A stretch of DNA of 64,000 nt from an uncultured Glaciecola sp. (GCF_937770335.1 NZ_CALJHY010000007.1:372001-436000), one strand, 5' to 3'; shown: positions 26,001-33,791, counted from the first letter of the stretch. The notes: generated from the sequence alone by a model not told the origin. Numbers and translations are program-made.

Positions 26001-26297
26001 CTATTCTAATGAATATTGTCTATGTGACCACCTAAAGCCTATGCCAGCGTTAGTTTTGTGTACCGCTATTGCACTATAGCTCGCCTGATAGCTCAGATTT
26101 GGATTAAGGGAGCACTTAATTGTGAAATATTTACCGCCAAAGTAGTCAATTTCATTATGGCAATTTTTAACAAAAATACCACCTGAACACCAGTTCTCTG
26201 TTTCAAAGTCACCATATTTTTTTTGTCCATCCCATATTTCCACTCGTTCAAATACCCGCGAGCGCACAGCATATCGATGTTCCATAAAACGCCTCAT
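26001..26297 (-). CDS. small PilZ-like domain protein (degenerate c-di-GMP site)
   Basis: 98 residues. The N-terminus has an Arg-rich RRFMEHRYAVR resembling the RxxxR loop of PilZ domains. Further on NWCSGGIFVKN corresponds to the (D/N)xSxxG motif, but Cys stands where the Ser is usual. The rest is predicted beta strands (YFTIKCSL, SAIAVHKTNAGIGFRW) as in PilZ barrels. It would be a single-domain c-di-GMP effector or a non-binding relative. It stands alone, with a possible structured RNA on the other strand upstream. Confidence 0.65.
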   Translation of the reverse strand: MRRFMEHRYAVRSRVFERVEIWDGQKKYGDFETENWCSGGIFVKNCHNEIDYFGGKYFTIKCSLNPNLSYQASYSAIAVHKTNAGIGFRWSHRQYSLE

Positions 26298-26406
26298 GAT
26301 TTACAATCATTAGATAACTATTTGTAATCAATTTAAACCACAACATAAAGTATAGTCGCTCACAGAAAAAACGCTATAAAACGCCGTCGTAATTCAAAGC
26401 ACAAAA

Positions 26407-26545
26407 AGGATGCCGGAAAATATGGGGAAACGCTCCGCAACCATAACGGGTAATAAGTATGGCCGGAGTTTTGACAGAACGTGCTCTCTTTCCAGAAACC
26501 ACTGACATCCTGTGGCAAACTACAGATTGCCCCAGGCATTTTTAT
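26407..26545 (+). ncRNA. candidate structured RNA ending in a terminator hairpin
   Basis: On the + strand three pairings can be seen. A closing helix joins AGGATG (26407-26412) to CATCCT (26506-26511). An internal bulged hairpin pairs CTCCG-CAA-CCATA (26433-26445) with TATGG-C-CGGAG (26458-26468). A 3' hairpin CCTGTGGCAA / TTGCCCCAGG (26509-26536, one mismatch) is followed by CATTTTTATGG. The 3' arm of the closing helix overlaps the 5' arm of the last hairpin, so they exclude each other, as in a transcription-attenuating riboswitch. There is no gene immediately downstream on this strand. It matches no riboswitch class I know; the c-di-GMP-I core is absent. It may be a small RNA or a chance fold. 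Confidence 0.35.
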
Positions 26546-26609
26546 GGATTTTAAATAAATTGATAACTTATCAATTTACGCGAAGGCAATCCTACTTAAT
26601 CACAGCCAT

Positions 26610-26640
26610 AAAAAAGCACCCACCGAATGGCAGATGCTTT
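26610..26640 (-). terminator. terminator of the PEP-CTERM gene
   Basis: Read on the - strand, AAAGCATCTGCC and GGTGGGTGCTTT pair over 12 positions (with three G-U pairs) around an ATTC loop and are followed by a U tract. It is 17 bases after the stop of the PEP-CTERM gene. Confidence 0.8.
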
Positions 26641-26657
26641 CAGAAAAATTGTTAAAC

Positions 26658-27287
26658 TTATTTTTTAAAGCGACGTGCGCCTAAACCAATCAAGCCTAAT
26701 GCAAGGATAGCTAATGCATTTGGTGCTGGGACTTGACGAACATTTACCGTAATAGTTTCACTACAACCACCATTAACGAGTTGTGCTGGGACTTGACTAT
26801 CATTTACCGTAACAATTTCGCTACAATCACCATTAACGAGTTGTGTTGCGAATGAGCCAACGGTAAAACCAAGCGCTGCAAAAGAGGAATTCACCTTTGT
26901 TGCCTTTCCCGATAACGTTTCGCCTGAAATGTAACCAGATGCTAGAGCCAAATAGGGGTCTGTGGATAACATCAACGCATCGCCAGATGCCGCATCCCAA
27001 GTTCCAAAGCCACTTGTTCCGAATGGTGTCCAACTTGACGCACTAATCTCATAATAATCTATCGCCGCATTTGAAATACCGATAGCACCCTCGCTTGCCA
27101 AATAACCATTAACCGCTTCAGAAGTGTCTATAAAACCTAACGTGGAATCAAGATTTATCGAACCTGAATACGCCAATTCTACGTTGTTACCGGATTCATA
27201 GATATTTATAATTAAGGCTGCATTAGCCATACTACTAACACTCAAAAACAAACCCAAGAAAGCTGCTTTTATAATTTTATATTTCAT
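26658..27287 (-). CDS. PEP-CTERM sorting-domain exported protein
   Basis: 209 residues. Signal peptide (about 1-23, cut at MANAA), a Gly/Ser/Ala-rich body, and a C-terminal sorting signal: VPAPNALAILALGLIGLGARRFKK region, i.e. a Pro-containing PEP-type motif, one helix and an Arg/Lys tail. Such proteins are processed by exosortase (EpsH/XrtA), normally encoded in an exopolysaccharide locus outside this window. Two 20-residue direct repeats (QLVNGDCSEIVTVN.. and QLVNGGCSETITVN..) lie just before the sorting signal. ATG follows ACAGGAAATATT. A sigma-54-type promoter is found about 90 bases upstream and a terminator follows. Confidence 0.9.
   Translation of the reverse strand: MKYKIIKAAFLGLFLSVSSMANAALIINIYESGNNVELAYSGSINLDSTLGFIDTSEAVNGYLASEGAIGISNAAIDYYEISASSWTPFGTSGFGTWDAASGDALMLSTDPYLALASGYISGETLSGKATKVNSSFAALGFTVGSFATQLVNGDCSEIVTVNDSQVPAQLVNGGCSETITVNVRQVPAPNALAILALGLIGLGARRFKK
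26721..26840. repeat. 60-bp tandem duplication inside the PEP-CTERM gene
   Basis: Two copies in direct tandem (26721-26780 and 26781-26840) differ at a few positions, and a partial third start (TTGTGTTGCG) follows. They encode two 20-residue units before the sorting signal. The exact multiple of three keeps the frame. Confidence 0.9.
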
Positions 27288-27376
27288 AATATTTCCTGTG
27301 TAAACGTTGCCTGAATTAGCAGATTTATTGCCAATAACTAATTTTTATTGCGCAATATAATTACTTAATTTTATAT

Positions 27377-27392
27377 AGCATTAATGATGCCA
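27377..27392 (-). promoter_or_regulatory. sigma-54 (RpoN) -24/-12 promoter of the PEP-CTERM gene
   Basis: On the - strand, TGGCATCATTAATGCT carries GG and GC separated by exactly 10 bases, close to the TGGCAC-N5-TTGC consensus. It would start transcription about 80 bases before the start codon. PEP-CTERM genes in other proteobacteria are controlled by RpoN with the PrsK/PrsR system (established knowledge). An AGTGT-N11-ACACT inverted repeat at 27452-27472 is in the place expected for an enhancer-binding protein. Confidence 0.65.
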
Positions 27393-27734
27393 ATTGTTTT
27401 TACGTATACATAACAACGATATACATACCGAATAAATTTCAAAAAGTAAAAAGTGTAAAAAAACCTGACACTAAAACGCGATATTTAAAGGCAGTGCTCA
27501 ACAACTGAACGACTACAGATAGAATTTGAAATATATGGGTAATAGGTTGTGTCTATGGATTGTGAGGAGGCAATCTTTTCAAGAGAATAAGATACAGTTT
27601 ATAAAACTCTAAAACTGCATCAGAACTGTAGTTATACTAAATAGAAAGGTAATTAGAAATTGGTGTGGTCTATGGCATGTAGGATGGCAGGTTATGGTGT
27701 TACCTGCCATGAATTCTTTTTAAATCAAAAGAAA
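27393..27734. other. gene-free stretch between the PEP-CTERM promoter and tRNA-Leu
   Basis: About 340 AT-rich bases. It contains the AGTGT/ACACT inverted repeat (27452-27472), and a perfect 9-bp hairpin ATGGCAGGT / ACCTGCCAT (27684-27710) 25 bases past the 3' end of tRNA-Leu, which may end the tRNA transcript although no clean U tract follows on that strand. No gene seen. Confidence 0.55.
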
Positions 27735-27821
27735 TGGTGCCCGGGGCCGGACTTGAACCGGCACACTCTTACGAGCGAGGGATTTTAAATCCCTTGTGTC
27801 TACCAATTTCACCACCCGGGC
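27735..27821 (-). tRNA. leuZ: tRNA-Leu (anticodon UAA)
   Basis: 87 nt including encoded CCA. Acceptor GCCCGGG pairs with CCCGGGC. The long variable arm of a class II tRNA is present, the anticodon loop reads TTTAAAA (UAA), and the T loop is GTTCAAGTC. Third gene of the Gly-Cys-Leu tRNA operon, as in E. coli. Confidence 0.97.
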
Positions 27822-27854
27822 ACTGATACTACGACTTCACAAACTAGCACTTAT

Positions 27855-27928
27855 TGGAGGCGGAACCCGGAGTCGAACCGAGATTCACGGATTTGCAATC
27901 CGGTGCATAGCCATTCTGCCATTCCGCC
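27855..27928 (-). tRNA. cysT: tRNA-Cys (anticodon GCA)
   Basis: 74 nt including encoded CCA. Acceptor GGCGGAA / TTCCGCC, anticodon loop ATTGCAA (GCA), T loop GTTCGACTC. Middle gene of the Gly-Cys-Leu cluster. Confidence 0.97.
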
Positions 27929-27966
27929 GCAACATTGTTGCCTTCACATTAACTCAATCAAAAAAT

Positions 27967-28042
<76 letters not shown>

Positions 28043-28059
28043 TCTGTAATGTGGTGTGC

Positions 28060-28087
28060 ATTCTAACCTCTAAATAAAACCTGTCAA
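28060..28087 (-). promoter_or_regulatory. strong sigma-70 promoter of the tRNA Gly-Cys-Leu operon
   Basis: On the - strand TTGACA (28082-28087), a 16-bp spacer and TAGAAT (28060-28065), placed about 10 bases before the expected 5' end of the tRNA-Gly precursor. The perfect -35 suits a stable-RNA promoter. It makes the tRNAs independent of pgsA transcription. Confidence 0.85.
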
Positions 28088-28171
28088 CACTAAATCTTAA
28101 AGAAATATTCTGTTTTGTTAAAAATTGTACAGTTCGTTGCTATTTTGCACTGAAACCACCAAAACCGAGCT

Positions 28172-28735
28172 TTATACCTGACTTAATTGTTTCCATGCGG
28201 CCTTGGTGTAAACGACCATAGACCAAACTGACAACACAGCTGAAAAATACAATAATATTGTTCCTATTGTTACCCAGTAAATTGGAATGCCCATAAACAC
28301 TTGTAAACCAGACAGTAAACCAATGAGAGCAAGCATTTGTGCCATCGTTTTAGACTTTCCTATAAACGACACCTGAACCGTTGCCGAGCTGCCTTGCTGC
28401 CCCATCCATTCGCGTAATGCTGAGACATAAATTTCACGCATTAATAATGCAATAGCCGGAACTGTTATCCAGACACTCGCATAGCTGTGAGTAACCATAA
28501 GCAATGCTGCTGCGACAATTAGTTTATCAGCTACCGGATCAAGAAATGCACCAAACGGGGTAGATTGTTCCAATTTCCTCGCTAAGTACCCATCGATCCA
28601 ATCAGTAATGGCGGCTAGCCAAAATATAAATGCGCCAGCTTGATGAGCCCATCGCCAATCAAGAAAATAAACACACACAAATACAGGTATCAATATGACT
28701 CTGAACACGGTGATAATGTTGGGGATAGTCCACAT
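28172..28735 (-). CDS. pgsA: CDP-diacylglycerol--glycerol-3-phosphate 3-phosphatidyltransferase
   Basis: 187 residues with four to five membrane helices. The CDP-alcohol phosphotransferase motif is complete: DWIDGYLARKLEQSTPFGAF then DPVADK, giving D-x2-D-G-x2-A-R-x8-G-x3-D-x3-D. It makes phosphatidylglycerophosphate from CDP-diacylglycerol and glycerol-3-phosphate at the inner membrane, the first committed step to phosphatidylglycerol and cardiolipin. Position after uvrC and before the tRNA cluster is as in E. coli. Confidence 0.97.
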   Translation of the reverse strand: MWTIPNIITVFRVILIPVFVCVYFLDWRWAHQAGAFIFWLAAITDWIDGYLARKLEQSTPFGAFLDPVADKLIVAAALLMVTHSYASVWITVPAIALLMREIYVSALREWMGQQGSSATVQVSFIGKSKTMAQMLALIGLLSGLQVFMGIPIYWVTIGTILLYFSAVLSVWSMVVYTKAAWKQLSQV

Positions 28736-28796
28736 ACTTAATAAAAACCTTGGTCTACTTATCTATTCTGCATCTATGATACCAGAACAGGTACAA

Positions 28797-30623
28797 TTAA
28801 GAATGCAAATGATCATATATGATCTCGGCAAGCTCAACACTTATACCGGGAACCTTACTTATTTCTTGTTTACTGGCCTTCTTAAGACCTTGCAGTCCAC
28901 CTGAATACTTCAATAAAGCTTGTCGCTTTTTTGGTCCTATTCCGGGAATACCCTCTAATGTAGAAGTTGTTTTGACTTTCTGACGCTTATTACGATGGCC
29001 TAGTATCGCGAAACGATGCGATTCATCTCTAATATGCTGTATTAAATGCAAACCGGGTGAATCACTTTCCATCGGGATCGTTTCATAAGACCCTGCTCTA
29101 ATTAAGGTCTCAAGCCCTGCTTTGCGACTGCTACCTTTGGCTACGCCAATAAGCATCGGCTTAAACTCAGATGGCCAATCCTCAAAATGGGCTTCAGCTT
29201 GTGATAACTGCCCTTTCCCGCCGTCTATAAAAAGAATGTCGGGTAGTTTAGCGTCAGCATTAGCCGATTTGTAACGTCGTCTAAGAGCCTGTGCCATAGC
29301 AGCGTAATCATCTCCGGGAGTAATGCCTTCAATGTTAAATGTTCTATAATCACTTTTTAACGGACCGTCTCGATTAAAAACAACACACGAAGCAACCGTT
29401 TGTTGCCCCGAAGTGTGGCTGATATCAAAGCACTCCATGCGAGTAATAGGGGTATCCCTTTCAATCTTCTTCTCTAAATCGACATAACGTGCAAACATAG
29501 ACTTTTGTTGGTTCTGTTGAGTTTCAAGTGCGTTGTCAGCGTTTTTATTAGCCAACTGTAAATATTGACGTTTTTCATCTCGAACACCCTCATAGAATTT
29601 AACCTTATATCCAGCTTCCGTTGATAATACCTTTTCAATATCATCCATTTCTGGAAATTTAATAGGAATGACGATTTGTTTTGGGATTGTCTTATTTCCA
29701 GCAAGATAAAACTGCAGAATAAACGACTGGAATACAGTTTCATCGTCGATATCTCGCGGTATTTTAGGGAAAAATGATTTACTACCAAGCAACTGGCTAT
29801 CCCGGATAAATAAAGCTTGAACACAGGCATAACCATTCTTGAATGAAAAGCCAAACACATCCATTTCTTCCTGATTACCGGTAACGAACTGTTGCTCTTG
29901 TATGCGACGAAGTGCACTTATTTGATCCCTATAACGCGCTGCGCCTTCAAAATTCAATGCAACACTCGCATCTTCCATTTTATCTACTAATGAAGCAATA
30001 ACCTCAGAGTTCTTTCCTCGGAGAAATAATGTCGCTAGGTTTACCTGCTCTGCATATTCATCATCACTCACGTAACCTTCTACACAGGGCGCAGAACAGC
30101 GTTTCATTTGATATTGCAAACACGGCCTGCTGCGAGCGCGATAATAACTATCTTCACATTGTCTAATTGGAAATATACGTTGCATCGACCTTAGGCTTTC
30201 CCTTACTGCCCAAGCACTAGGATAAGGACCAAAATAGGTGCCTTTGAGTTTTTTAGTGCCGCGATGGAAACTTAGACGAGGATGTTCATGTTCGGAGAGG
30301 AAAATAAAAGGATAAGATTTATCATCACGCAATACAACGTTATAGCGTGGCTTATATTTTTTAATAAAATTATTTTCGAGTATGAAAGCTTCAGTCTCAC
30401 TCGATACCACCGTCACATCCATTTTTGCGATATGCGTCACCAGCGATTGAGTTTTTACACTATCGACGGTTTTACGAAAATAGGAGCTAATCCTTTTTTT
30501 TAGGTTTTTAGCTTTACCCACATAAATAACTTCATCCCTAACGTTATACATTCTGTAAACACCAGGTTTTGAAGTTAGGTTCTTTAGGAAGGCCTCGTGA
30601 TCAAATAGAGGTTGGTCACTCAT
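28797..30623 (-). CDS. uvrC: excinuclease ABC subunit C
   Basis: 608 residues, full length. Order: GIY-YIG nuclease (KPGVYRMYNVRDEVIYVGKA, residues about 18-37) for the 3' cut, the Cys-rich segment (CLQYQMKRCSAPC), the UVR motif that binds UvrB (about 205-240), the RNase H-like endonuclease for the 5' cut (ECFDISHTSG with Asp, then FIDGGKGQL), and tandem HhH motifs (TLEGIPGIGPKKRQALL) at the C-terminus. Acts in nucleotide excision repair. Two bases separate it from uvrY, so the two are one operon. Confidence 0.98.
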   Translation of the reverse strand: MSDQPLFDHEAFLKNLTSKPGVYRMYNVRDEVIYVGKAKNLKKRISSYFRKTVDSVKTQSLVTHIAKMDVTVVSSETEAFILENNFIKKYKPRYNVVLRDDKSYPFIFLSEHEHPRLSFHRGTKKLKGTYFGPYPSAWAVRESLRSMQRIFPIRQCEDSYYRARSRPCLQYQMKRCSAPCVEGYVSDDEYAEQVNLATLFLRGKNSEVIASLVDKMEDASVALNFEGAARYRDQISALRRIQEQQFVTGNQEEMDVFGFSFKNGYACVQALFIRDSQLLGSKSFFPKIPRDIDDETVFQSFILQFYLAGNKTIPKQIVIPIKFPEMDDIEKVLSTEAGYKVKFYEGVRDEKRQYLQLANKNADNALETQQNQQKSMFARYVDLEKKIERDTPITRMECFDISHTSGQQTVASCVVFNRDGPLKSDYRTFNIEGITPGDDYAAMAQALRRRYKSANADAKLPDILFIDGGKGQLSQAEAHFEDWPSEFKPMLIGVAKGSSRKAGLETLIRAGSYETIPMESDSPGLHLIQHIRDESHRFAILGHRNKRQKVKTTSTLEGIPGIGPKKRQALLKYSGGLQGLKKASKQEISKVPGISVELAEIIYDHLHS

Positions 30624-30625
30624 TA

Positions 30626-31264
30626 TTATTCAGTTTGTATTAGCTTATGGCGCAGTGCTAAATGTGTGAGTTCGACATCCGAACTCACATTAAGTTTATC
30701 AAACATGCGATAACGATAAGTGTTAACAGTTTTAGCGCTGATATTAAGATTTGACGCAATTTCCGGTACCCGAGTCCCTCTGGTTAACATCAGAGTAATT
30801 TCTAACTCGCGATCGGATAGACTTTCAAAAGGGTTGTCGCGATTAAGGGACGTACTGCCAATAGCCAATTCTTGTGCTACGTCTGCAGATATGTAACGCT
30901 GACCTGAAGATACCTTATAAATTGCATTTATCATTTCAACCGGGTCAGCATCCTTAGTCAAAAAACCGTGAGCGCCAGCTTGCATTATCTTTGTTGGTAT
31001 TGGATTTTCTTTGTGCATAGATAAACAAATGATACGTGCGCTATCGCAAAACCGTAAAATTTTGCGCGTTGCCTCCAAACCACCAATACCCGGCATACTT
31101 ACATCCATCATAACTATATCAGGTGGGTTTTTTCGACATTGTTCTACCGCTTCTTCACCGCTACCAACGGAAGCAATGACATTAAAATCTTTAACATCAT
31201 TTAGTATACGACTAATCCCTGTCCTAACGAGCTCATGGTCATCAACTAATAAAATCTTGATCAC
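30626..31264 (-). CDS. uvrY: response regulator UvrY/GacA
   Basis: 212 residues. Receiver with the acidic pair (LVDDHE), phospho-Asp in DIVMMDVSMPGIGG (about residue 54) and Lys in GFLTKDAD, followed by a LuxR-type HTH (LSDRELEITLMLTRG..ISAKTVNTYRYRMFDKLNV). UvrY is phosphorylated by BarA and switches on the CsrB/CsrC-type small RNAs. The uvrY-uvrC linkage is universal in gammaproteobacteria. The hybrid kinase fragment at the window start cannot be tied to it from sequence. Confidence 0.97.
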   Translation of the reverse strand: MIKILLVDDHELVRTGISRILNDVKDFNVIASVGSGEEAVEQCRKNPPDIVMMDVSMPGIGGLEATRKILRFCDSARIICLSMHKENPIPTKIMQAGAHGFLTKDADPVEMINAIYKVSSGQRYISADVAQELAIGSTSLNRDNPFESLSDRELEITLMLTRGTRVPEIASNLNISAKTVNTYRYRMFDKLNVSSDVELTHLALRHKLIQTE

Positions 31265-31436
31265 GTAGGAACCTCAAATTCTTATTATTAAATTAAAGCA
31301 AATTAATGCGAGTGCAGAGTATCTTATAAAAACACACATATTGAAACAGGTTTGTATATCAATCATACTGATTTATAAGAATAAGTGATACCAGAAGGAA
31401 GTAATTGTTGACTTATTTACTCAACCGTTTTTTGCT

Positions 31437-31733
31437 TTGGAATCACACGAGCAATTCCCCGGAGTTTTGATTACTCCTCCTTGCATAGTTGGACACTTAA
31501 AGTTTGCATCAGGAAAAGAAGTATTACGCTTAAAATTTAGGATTTGGCCGAACCGCGGTGGGCCAATTGAAACCTTCTTTTGCAAAGAGTTAGTCGCTGA
31601 GATCCAGCAACATGATCCTGACTTTAAAGACTGGATGATAGCAATCAGTTATAAAGTTGAAGAACGAACAGTTAAGGTAGCAGCTAAATGGATTTGGCAG
31701 CGAACTGAGAACTCAAAGGACAAAAAAATATAG
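31437..31733 (+). CDS. small conserved-looking protein of unknown function
   Basis: 98 residues if a TTG at 31437 is used, but no ribosome site precedes it. The frame is open back to 31389. An ATT codon at 31404 preceded by AGAAGGAAG would give an 11-residue longer product beginning IVDLFTQPFFALE, which reads like coding sequence. The body is rich in aromatic and charged residues (LKFRIWPNRGGPIETFFCKE, DFKDWMIAISYKV, KWIWQRTEN). No domain recognised, no membrane segment or signal peptide. Single gene between uvrY and the tRNA-Ser terminator. Confidence 0.55.
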   Translation: MESHEQFPGVLITPPCIVGHLKFASGKEVLRLKFRIWPNRGGPIETFFCKELVAEIQQHDPDFKDWMIAISYKVEERTVKVAAKWIWQRTENSKDKKI

Positions 31734-31831
31734 AGTGTAATATAAAGTGTAACAATGGCCGTTATCACTTTTGTAATGAGTAATCGTGGCCCCCCGGTTA
31801 GCAGACTAGCTTTTAGTTAAAATTTAGCCAT

Positions 31832-31862
31832 AAAAAAAGGCCTAAACATTGTTTAGGCCTTC
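31832..31862 (-). terminator. terminator of tRNA-Ser
   Basis: AAGGCCTAAAC / GTTTAGGCCTT with an ATT loop, followed on the - strand by seven U residues. It lies directly after the 3' end of tRNA-Ser. Confidence 0.92.
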
Positions 31863-31867
31863 TAAAG

Positions 31868-31959
31868 TGGCGGAGAGTAGAGGATTCGAACCTCTGGAAG
31901 ATTTGACTCTTCGTCTGATTTCAAGTCAGGTGCATTAAACCGGGCTCTGCCAACTCTCC
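31868..31959 (-). tRNA. serT: tRNA-Ser (anticodon UGA)
   Basis: 92 nt including encoded CCA. Acceptor GGAGAGT / ACTCTCC, anticodon loop CTTGAAA (UGA), a long variable arm (AAGAGTCAAATCTT region), T loop GTTCGAATC. Single gene with its own promoter and terminator. Confidence 0.97.
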
Positions 31960-31991
31960 AAATTTTTAAAAACTATTTTACTAGCGTTTCG

Positions 31992-32020
31992 ATGCTACAC
32001 TTAGTAAAATTGTCTCTCAA
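31992..32020 (-). promoter_or_regulatory. probable promoter of tRNA-Ser
   Basis: On the - strand TTGAGA (32015-32020), a 17-bp spacer and TAGCAT (31992-31997), about 33 bases before the mature tRNA 5' end. The match is moderate (5/6 and 4/6). Confidence 0.5.
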
Positions 32021-32282
32021 AGGTAACTTCCGCGTCTAATTTGCTATTAGTTGCGTTCCTCTTTGAAGACGAGCGCATATTAAGGGTCAAACAGCCTGTT
32101 GTAAAGTGTTTACACAGAAAAAAGTGATTTTTTTTGTTTGTTTGAACAATTTTCACGCATTCCTGTAATAATATAGATTAGTTAGCGAATACTACTTGAA
32201 ATATGGAACCAAACACCATACAAAGTATCTAACAAATAACCAAGTGTTTTACTCAATTATTATTTAACGTGGAGACGTAAAA

Positions 32283-32948
32283 ATGGAACAACGTTCAGTC
32301 TATTCTGCTTCTGGCAATCGGTCAGCGGTAGAAATTAACAAGGTTTTGAAGAATACCTACTTATTACTGTCTATGACTTTAGTATTTAGTGCAGTGTGTG
32401 CTTATATTACAATGGGTATGCAGTTAGGTGGATTTGCGAGAATCGGCCTTATGCTGGCAGCGTTTGGTTCTTTATTCGCGGTGTCAAAATATGCCAATTC
32501 AGCAGCAGCATTACCATTAACATTTTTATTCACTGGGTTAATGGGTGCCGCTCTTGGTCCACTACTAAGCTATTATGTAGCTGTGGGTTATCCAGGCCTT
32601 ATTATGGAAGCCTTCGGAACAACGGCTATTATTTTCGTGGCACTATCTGGCTATGCAATTACGACCAAGAAAGATTTTAGCTTTTTAGGTGGCTTTTTAA
32701 TCGTAGGACTTGTTTTTGCGATTATTGCTAGTATCGCGAATATCTTCTTTGCCGTGCCTGCTGTTCATCTAGCTATTAATGCTGTCATCGTGTTTATATT
32801 CTCTGGTTTCATCCTGTATGACACTAGTAGAATTATAAAAGGCGGCGAGACCAATTATGTTATGGCAACTGTATCGCTTTACTTGAACATCTATAACTTG
32901 TTCACAGCGTTACTTGCCTTACTAAATGCATTTGGCGGCGACGATTGA
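32283..32948 (+). CDS. yccA: Bax inhibitor-1/YccA family membrane protein
   Basis: 221 residues with seven membrane helices and the TMBIM pattern (LSMTLVFSAVCAYITMG at the start; FILYDTSRIIKGGETNYVMA with the conserved Asp near the end). E. coli YccA modulates the FtsH protease in the inner membrane. A good ribosome site (ACGTGGAGACG) precedes ATG. Located upstream of tusDCBE with a terminator between; the yccA-tusE neighbourhood is also found in E. coli. Confidence 0.95.
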   Translation: MEQRSVYSASGNRSAVEINKVLKNTYLLLSMTLVFSAVCAYITMGMQLGGFARIGLMLAAFGSLFAVSKYANSAAALPLTFLFTGLMGAALGPLLSYYVAVGYPGLIMEAFGTTAIIFVALSGYAITTKKDFSFLGGFLIVGLVFAIIASIANIFFAVPAVHLAINAVIVFIFSGFILYDTSRIIKGGETNYVMATVSLYLNIYNLFTALLALLNAFGGDD

Positions 32949-32967
32949 TCAGTCATATTAATAATGG

Positions 32968-32993
32968 AAAACACCCCTTTTAGGGGTGTTTTT
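32968..32993 (+). terminator. intrinsic terminator after yccA
   Basis: AAAACACCCC / GGGGTGTTTT with a TTTTA loop and a T tract. It ends only eight bases before the tusD ATG, so it also forms the immediate 5' leader of the tus genes if these are read through from yccA. Confidence 0.9.
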
Positions 32994-33000
32994 GTTTGTT

Positions 33001-33408
33001 ATGAAAAAATTCCTCATATTTGTTACCCGTTCTCCATTTGATTCTTTGAATGGACAAACTGCCCTATCCTTTTGTAAAGCCGCAATTGCATTGGGCCATG
33101 AAATAGAACAAGTGTTCTTTTATCAGCAAGGCGTTCAACACGCTAACGTCGACATTCAGCCGACGTCTGGTGAAAAGACTATGCTCTCACAATGGGTTGC
33201 ATTTTCAGAGCAAACAAAAACATCGTTAAATGTATGCGTTACGGCATCAATTAAACGTGGTGTGTTGTCAGTGGAAGATGCAACTGATATACAATCACAT
33301 AGCAACGTTCATGATGCATTCAATCCTGTAGGGATGGCCGACTACTTTTCTGTACTAAATACACGTGCTTCTTCCGACGTTGGTTCGTTAGTCTGTATGC
33401 AGTTTTAG
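33001..33408 (+). CDS. tusD: sulfurtransferase complex subunit TusD
   Basis: 135 residues from ATG at 33001. DsrE-family fold with the sulfur-carrying Cys in NVCVTASIKRG, the position of Cys78 in E. coli TusD. TusBCD receives persulfide sulfur from TusA and passes it to TusE for 2-thiouridine formation at tRNA position 34. An in-frame GTG at 32986 lies inside the terminator stem and is less likely. No clear Shine-Dalgarno precedes the ATG. Confidence 0.93.
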   Translation: MKKFLIFVTRSPFDSLNGQTALSFCKAAIALGHEIEQVFFYQQGVQHANVDIQPTSGEKTMLSQWVAFSEQTKTSLNVCVTASIKRGVLSVEDATDIQSHSNVHDAFNPVGMADYFSVLNTRASSDVGSLVCMQF

Positions 33409-33417
33409 AGCCTAGCC

Positions 33418-33774
33418 ATGACGAAATTACTCATTATTTCAACTCAGCCTCCATATGTCTCTAGTGCTTCGCAGGATGCATTAGAAGCCGCACTTGCAGC
33501 TAGCAACGTTGGCGTTGAAGTAACCTTTGTGTTTTCTCAACAAGGTCTTTATCAGCTCTTAGAAAGCCAGAACAGCACTTATCTACAAAAACGGTCCATC
33601 GCAAAACAAATTAAGGCGCTTCCATTGTATGACATTGAAGCAATTTATTATGTAAAAGAAGATATGACCGAACTTATGCTTTCGAGTCATGCATTGACAT
33701 CAACTGCAAAGCCAATAGATACCGATGTCCTCCAGCAATTATGCGCTGCGTCTAACGCAATTTTACGTTTTTAG
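33418..33774 (+). CDS. tusC: sulfurtransferase complex subunit TusC
   Basis: 118 residues, DsrF-like (LLIISTQPPYVSSASQDALEAALAAS, then VEVTFVFSQQGLYQLL). Non-catalytic partner of TusD in the TusBCD hexamer. It is 9 bases after tusD and 17 bases before tusB. Confidence 0.93.
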   Translation: MTKLLIISTQPPYVSSASQDALEAALAASNVGVEVTFVFSQQGLYQLLESQNSTYLQKRSIAKQIKALPLYDIEAIYYVKEDMTELMLSSHALTSTAKPIDTDVLQQLCAASNAILRF

Positions 33775-33791
33775 TTTAGGATTATTTACGC

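Noticed and set aside
26400-26545. c-di-GMP-I (GEMM) riboswitch next to a PilZ gene
   Set aside because: The conserved GCAAACC / GACGCAAAGCC core and GAAA tetraloop-receptor arrangement are missing on both strands.
29474-29917. 147-residue - strand frame in another phase of uvrC
   Set aside because: Shadow frame of uvrC, which is intact and full length.
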